Source of the DNA: Chitinophagales bacterium
GTDB lineage: Bacteria; Bacteroidota; Bacteroidia; Chitinophagales; BACL12
NCBI GenBank assembly: GCA_020636645.1
Contig: JACJXO010000002.1
Location: 62,001-126,000, forward strand
Length of the DNA stretch: 64,000 nucleotides
Direction: 5' to 3'
Shown: one piece after another, positions 60,517 through 64,000 of the stretch
How positions within the stretch are numbered: position 1 is the stretch's first letter
Layout of the letters: each line of letters begins with the position of its first letter
Program-made: the position numbers and the translations under genes
Notes under the pieces: model-generated
What the model saw: the letters and a program-made list of their open reading frames with translations, nothing else
Told to the model about the DNA's origin: nothing
The model's database searches: none

Positions 60517-60558
60517 AAAACGGTATCACCTTGCCGCCTTTGGATTTGGTAATACCGT
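60515..60558 (-). terminator. Hairpin with leftward T-run after the HEPN-like gene
   Basis: ACGGTATCACC (60520-60530) and GGTAATACCGT (60548-60558) pair over 11 bp with one mismatch and a 17-base loop. The T-run follows on the minus strand (AAAAAA at 60515-60520 on +), so it best terminates a leftward transcript; it may also protect the HEPN mRNA end. Confidence 0.5.
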
Positions 60559-60849
60559 CTCGCTGAAAGCTGAATATGCCTATTCCCTTTCAACTCCCCC
60601 ACAGAGAAAACCTTCTGATAGCCCCCCTGTTCAGAACGAGGACAACAAATGTACCCATTATGTATATAGTTAATAAATTATTAGGTGTTCTTCAAATATT
60701 TCTTAGATAGACTTAATCTGTTACGGTTGCAACCTCCGAGCATGCTGTATATAAATATCTTGTAAGGCTATTCCCAATAATGATATAGGTTCGTAAAAGA
60801 GAAGAATAAAATTAATATAGTATATTCGCAAAATCTAAATACAGTATAT
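60559..60849. other. AT-rich intergenic stretch before the GH-A gene
   Basis: No gene seen. It contains the right copy of the 13-bp repeat (60768-60780) and, near 60821-60828, TATATTCG, a weak -7-like box 22 bp before the next start. Confidence 0.5.
60768..60780 (+). repeat. 13-bp direct repeat, right copy
   Basis: CTATTCCCAATAA, the second copy of the repeat at 59977. The two copies bracket about 780 bp that hold only the HEPN-like gene. Confidence 0.6.
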
Positions 60850-63387
60850 ATGAAAACCAATTGGCTCTTGATATTATTGACAATTTGCCATTCTGTTTAT
60901 GGACAAACAAATTCAATATCAATTAGTGGAACAAACTATGATATTCAAGAGGATCTCTACGGAATCCATATTCAAAAATATTTTACCAATACATATACTA
61001 GCACAAGCTCAACAACATATGTTGGAATGGATCCAGAATTGGCAGAGGAGGGACTAATTGGACTTCAACCAGAAATTGTTAGATTTCCTGGAGGCGGAAG
61101 TAGCAGATTTATGCATCCGCACCCGTCTTATGGTTCCAGCTACTCTTACGGTTGGAATCTAGTTGAGATATGTAATTATTATGCGTATGTAATGGATGAT
61201 TATTGTAGCTGTAATTGTGAGGAATTAGCTGCTACAGCTAGTGTTGACGGAACTTTTGACGATTTTGATGAGCTTGACGATTTTTTTTCAGAGATGGGAA
61301 GTGTAACTGATTGTTCAGATGCAGCAACTGATATGGAAAACAATGAAGGCGGTAGGTTAAGGGAAGTGATTAGCAATCAAAATGATGCCGCAAGTCCATA
61401 TATTGATCAATTTATTACTCTAATTTTGAATATGGAGGATGAGCTTGAGAGAGATGTAGATGTTGTATACTGTGCAAACATACTTACGTCATCTGCCACG
61501 GAAATAGTTGAAACTTTAAATTATCTTATTACTTCGGGGGTTAATGTAGTAGCCGTTGAGCTTGGAAATGAAACCTATTCTAACTTTAATGCTCCAGTTT
61601 TTAATGATGATATGAATTATAAAGGATTCGAAAATTATTGGGACTATATTAACGGAATTGGCTTGTCAGCGAGTTGCACTAAGTATGATGAATTAATTGC
61701 AAAGCCAAGAAATGGTAACACAGATCATGATTTTATTGATGCCATTAGAAGTACATATTCTTGGGGTATAAATATAAAAATTGGAGTGCCAAGTATTGGA
61801 CATGATGATTTTACCAATGTATTCAGATTTAGTGAGGAAGAGGAGGAGGAAGAGTTTACCCCCGGAACAATGCCAATGGGTTGCCCTGGAAGACATGGAG
61901 ATTGGAATGCGGGTATACAGTCAAAAATGAGTGAAACAGTTGAAGTTTCAGGCATTGATTATCCTTCCTTTGATGGCGTCGTAATTCACCCTTATTATGC
62001 TGACTATGACCTTTTTGATCGAATGGAGGCTATTGTATGTGCAGCTGGGGGTATTGAAGATGATGTACCAGACTGTGAGGATAATGAAATTCAGCAATTA
62101 ACTGAGGAATATGATTTTTCGATGGTTGTAGAGGAACTTGATCCTGCATTCGACGGAAACTTGTTATTTACAACTTACTTATTTTTAAAGAGAAATATGG
62201 AGTTGGCTGGTGTATCCAGTAACGATGGTTATTTTGAGCAGTTTATAAAAGCTATTCAAGATGATTATGGTTTTTTTGGAGGTGAATATGGAAAGGAACT
62301 TTGGACTACAGAATGGAATTATGCAAATCTTTCGGATGTGGTTCCATATGCTGGAGGTCCAAAAGATCTATTTAGCATATATGGTAATACTCTTTGGCAA
62401 GGTTATGTAGTATTTGAATATTTGATTAGGCAGATACAAGCAAATCTATTGTCTATTACAGATGATGATGGTCTAGGTTTTGATGCAGATTTTTATACTA
62501 TTTCGACTATACATCATTTTTTGGGAGAATCAAATGTGCACCTTATATCCAATCGTAAGGATAATATTGGTGATTATAATGCACCTGTCCTCGAAGATGA
62601 TGAGTATGTTAGGAGGATTTCATTTTTGTCAATGGCAATGTTGGCACCTATTTTCAATCTTGATTTGAAATACACTGCATGTTCATATGGAGGCGTTAAC
62701 AAAAAGCTTTACTTAACTACATTTAATAAGTCTGGGGAATATTTTGTGTATTATGTTAACTTGAATAATACTGATCAAGAAGTAACAATTTCAGGCTTAG
62801 ATTCATATTATACTCCACCACCTATACCCATGGAATGTCCAACATGTTGGCGTCAACATTACCAGTTAAATTATGTAGGTGGGGATGAATGTTATTTAGA
62901 TAATTGCTATTTGTATAATACAATGGGATCATCATATTTGTTTGATACAGACTTCAACACATTTTATTCAGATCCTGCGGATATACCATTTACTATACAG
63001 CCTGACATAAATAAGGAGAATGTAATCTTGCCTTTGCCGGAGGAGGAAATGTCTGAGGATTTAAGTGTTATTCTACCAAAAATGAGTTTCGGATATGTTT
63101 ATATACCTGTTCATACCTGGGGCACTTTACGAGAAAGTGGTTATACCCAAAAGCTTATAGCATATCCAAATCCAACAAGTTCCAATGTGCAAATTGAGTT
63201 ATCAGATAGTATTTTTGGGGATATTGAAGTGTTTGATAATTTAGGCGCAATAGTTCTTCAATATAGCCCAAATACATATGAAACACTCATTAACTTAGAC
63301 TTGTCTAATTTGGCAAATGGCTTATATCATATTAAAATAGTTTTTAATGATATGGACGTTGAAATGATACCTATAATAAAAAATTGA
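60850..63387 (+). CDS. Acidic secreted GH-A clan hydrolase-like protein with T9SS domain
   Basis: 845 residues, strongly acidic, signal peptide MKTNWLLILLTICHSVYG. TIM-barrel GH-A hallmarks: RFPGGGSSRF (about 78-87), the acid/base position in VAVELGNETY (Glu241) and the nucleophile in LWTTEWNYA (about 488), a pattern shared by GH51, GH39 and GH79. Two insertions are unusual: a Cys/Asp-rich loop (CSCNCEELAA, about 119-165) and an eight-Glu run (SEEEEEEEF) near 335. The end (about 773-845: YPNPTSSNVQIE, NLANGLYHIKI) is a T9SS type A domain. Codon use is AT-rich, unlike the beta-glucan locus. Substrate unknown. Confidence 0.75.
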   Translation: MKTNWLLILLTICHSVYGQTNSISISGTNYDIQEDLYGIHIQKYFTNTYTSTSSTTYVGMDPELAEEGLIGLQPEIVRFPGGGSSRFMHPHPSYGSSYSYGWNLVEICNYYAYVMDDYCSCNCEELAATASVDGTFDDFDELDDFFSEMGSVTDCSDAATDMENNEGGRLREVISNQNDAASPYIDQFITLILNMEDELERDVDVVYCANILTSSATEIVETLNYLITSGVNVVAVELGNETYSNFNAPVFNDDMNYKGFENYWDYINGIGLSASCTKYDELIAKPRNGNTDHDFIDAIRSTYSWGINIKIGVPSIGHDDFTNVFRFSEEEEEEEFTPGTMPMGCPGRHGDWNAGIQSKMSETVEVSGIDYPSFDGVVIHPYYADYDLFDRMEAIVCAAGGIEDDVPDCEDNEIQQLTEEYDFSMVVEELDPAFDGNLLFTTYLFLKRNMELAGVSSNDGYFEQFIKAIQDDYGFFGGEYGKELWTTEWNYANLSDVVPYAGGPKDLFSIYGNTLWQGYVVFEYLIRQIQANLLSITDDDGLGFDADFYTISTIHHFLGESNVHLISNRKDNIGDYNAPVLEDDEYVRRISFLSMAMLAPIFNLDLKYTACSYGGVNKKLYLTTFNKSGEYFVYYVNLNNTDQEVTISGLDSYYTPPPIPMECPTCWRQHYQLNYVGGDECYLDNCYLYNTMGSSYLFDTDFNTFYSDPADIPFTIQPDINKENVILPLPEEEMSEDLSVILPKMSFGYVYIPVHTWGTLRESGYTQKLIAYPNPTSSNVQIELSDSIFGDIEVFDNLGAIVLQYSPNTYETLINLDLSNLANGLYHIKIVFNDMDVEMIPIIKN

Positions 63388-63476
63388 TCGTGCTTGTGAT
63401 ATGGTTCTCAGAGCGAATAAGATTATTTTTGTTAAATTGTAAATTACTCTTTTAATATCGTTATTTTCCTGCTGCT

Positions 63477-63484
63477 TACCTTTG
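63477..63484 (+). promoter_or_regulatory. Bacteroidota -7 box (TACCTTTG) directly before kynU
   Basis: TACCTTTG fits TAnnTTTG and ends 4 bp before the kynU ATG at 63489, so transcription would start at or beside the start codon, giving a leaderless mRNA. Confidence 0.55.
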
Positions 63485-63488
63485 CGGG

Positions 63489-64000
63489 ATGAATGTAATT
63501 GCGGGATACATGAGTCTGGATGAGGTGCGTGCCATGGATGCCACAGATCCGATGGCCTCCTTCAGATCACACTACCATATACCTCAGCACGACGGAAAAG
63601 ATGCCGTGTATCTGTGTGGCAACTCGCTTGGATTGCAACCTAAAAAGACACGACAGTATATAGAAGAAGAATTGAAAGACTGGGAGACACTTGGTGTGGA
63701 AGGTCATATGCACGGGCGTCATCCATGGTTCTATTACCACCATTTTCTGGAGGAATCCGTCGCCCGATTGGCGGGAGCATCTCCTCTGGAGGTAGTGATC
63801 ATGAATACCCTCACGGTCAACCTCAATCTGCTGATGGTAAGCTTCTATCGTCCTACCAAATCACGCTATAAGATCCTGATGGAATACATGGCTTTTCCGT
63901 CTGATCAGTATGCCATGGAAATGCAGGTGCGATACCACGGGTTCGATACGGCAGATGCCATCGTGGAAGTGAAACCCAGAGAGGGTGAACACGCCCTGCG
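63489..64000 (+). CDS. kynU: Kynureninase, N-terminal part
   Basis: The frame from the ATG at 63489 is open to the end of the window (about 170 residues). It matches the kynureninase N terminus: ATDPMASFRSHYHIP, YLCGNSLGLQPKKT, the WFYYHHFLEE block and VIMNTLTVNLNLLMVSFYRPT, which binds the pyridoxal phosphate phosphate group. Kynureninase cleaves kynurenine or 3-hydroxykynurenine to anthranilate or 3-hydroxyanthranilate plus alanine; the latter product is the substrate of the dioxygenase encoded at 27609. Composition is back to that of the left part of the window. Confidence 0.92.
   Translation, partial: MNVIAGYMSLDEVRAMDATDPMASFRSHYHIPQHDGKDAVYLCGNSLGLQPKKTRQYIEEELKDWETLGVEGHMHGRHPWFYYHHFLEESVARLAGASPLEVVIMNTLTVNLNLLMVSFYRPTKSRYKILMEYMAFPSDQYAMEMQVRYHGFDTADAIVEVKPREGEHAL

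Overview
This window is a 64 kb piece of a Bacteroidota chromosome, roughly half G+C except for an AT-rich block near the right end. The assignment rests on gldH, a complete batABCDE aerotolerance operon, seven proteins ending in type IX secretion (T9SS) type A C-terminal domains, and promoters with the Bacteroidota TAnnTTTG box close to start codons. The gene set would suit a member of the Saprospiria or Chitinophagia, but I cannot place it further.

Region by region: 1-6.6 kb holds the end of an exonuclease III gene, then a leftward unit holB-ricT-gldH-sulfatase, a pterin synthase gene and an OsmC gene. 6.7-14.8 kb is a rightward MoxR/DUF58/Bat operon. 15.2-16.9 kb has two tandem TonB-like paralogues that share an upstream motif. 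17-20.7 kb has a PAP2-like membrane protein, rpoN and the divergent asnS. 21-26.8 kb is a protein-folding cluster: a second MoxR, three periplasmic or outer-membrane SurA/parvulin-type proteins and a SlyD-like FKBP. 26.8-31 kb has an atypical SDR, 3-hydroxyanthranilate dioxygenase, a broken GxxExxY unit bounded by inverted repeats, and a PIF1-like helicase. 31-35.4 kb carries poorly known overlapping genes and a secreted arginine/agmatine deiminase-like protein.

35.5-57.4 kb is the centrepiece: a beta-glucan (laminarin-like) utilisation locus in four transcription units. It encodes a GH149-type phosphorylase, two GH158-like TIM-barrel enzymes, a sugar-porter MFS permease, GH30 and GH16 enzymes, two glycan-binding lipoproteins, two outer-membrane beta-barrels, a Nudix/winged-helix regulator, and three secreted multi-module glycan-binding proteins. 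There is no SusC/SusD pair. I find four copies of a 7-3-7 palindrome (TTTGTAN-NNN-NWACWAN) at the starts of these units, which I propose as the operators of the Nudix regulator. The inferred flow is surface binding and cutting by the secreted modules, GH16 and GH30; passage through the barrels; periplasmic trimming by the GH158-like enzymes; import by MFS; and cytoplasmic phosphorolysis.

57.5-63.4 kb is an AT-rich, probably acquired block. It has a tRNA-like gene with a GCT anticodon in a short-variable-loop body, a NYN-domain ribonuclease with a frameshifted small partner, a decayed IS1595-type transposase, a HEPN-like protein between 13-bp direct repeats, and an acidic T9SS-exported GH-A hydrolase. 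The window ends inside kynU, which returns to the host composition.
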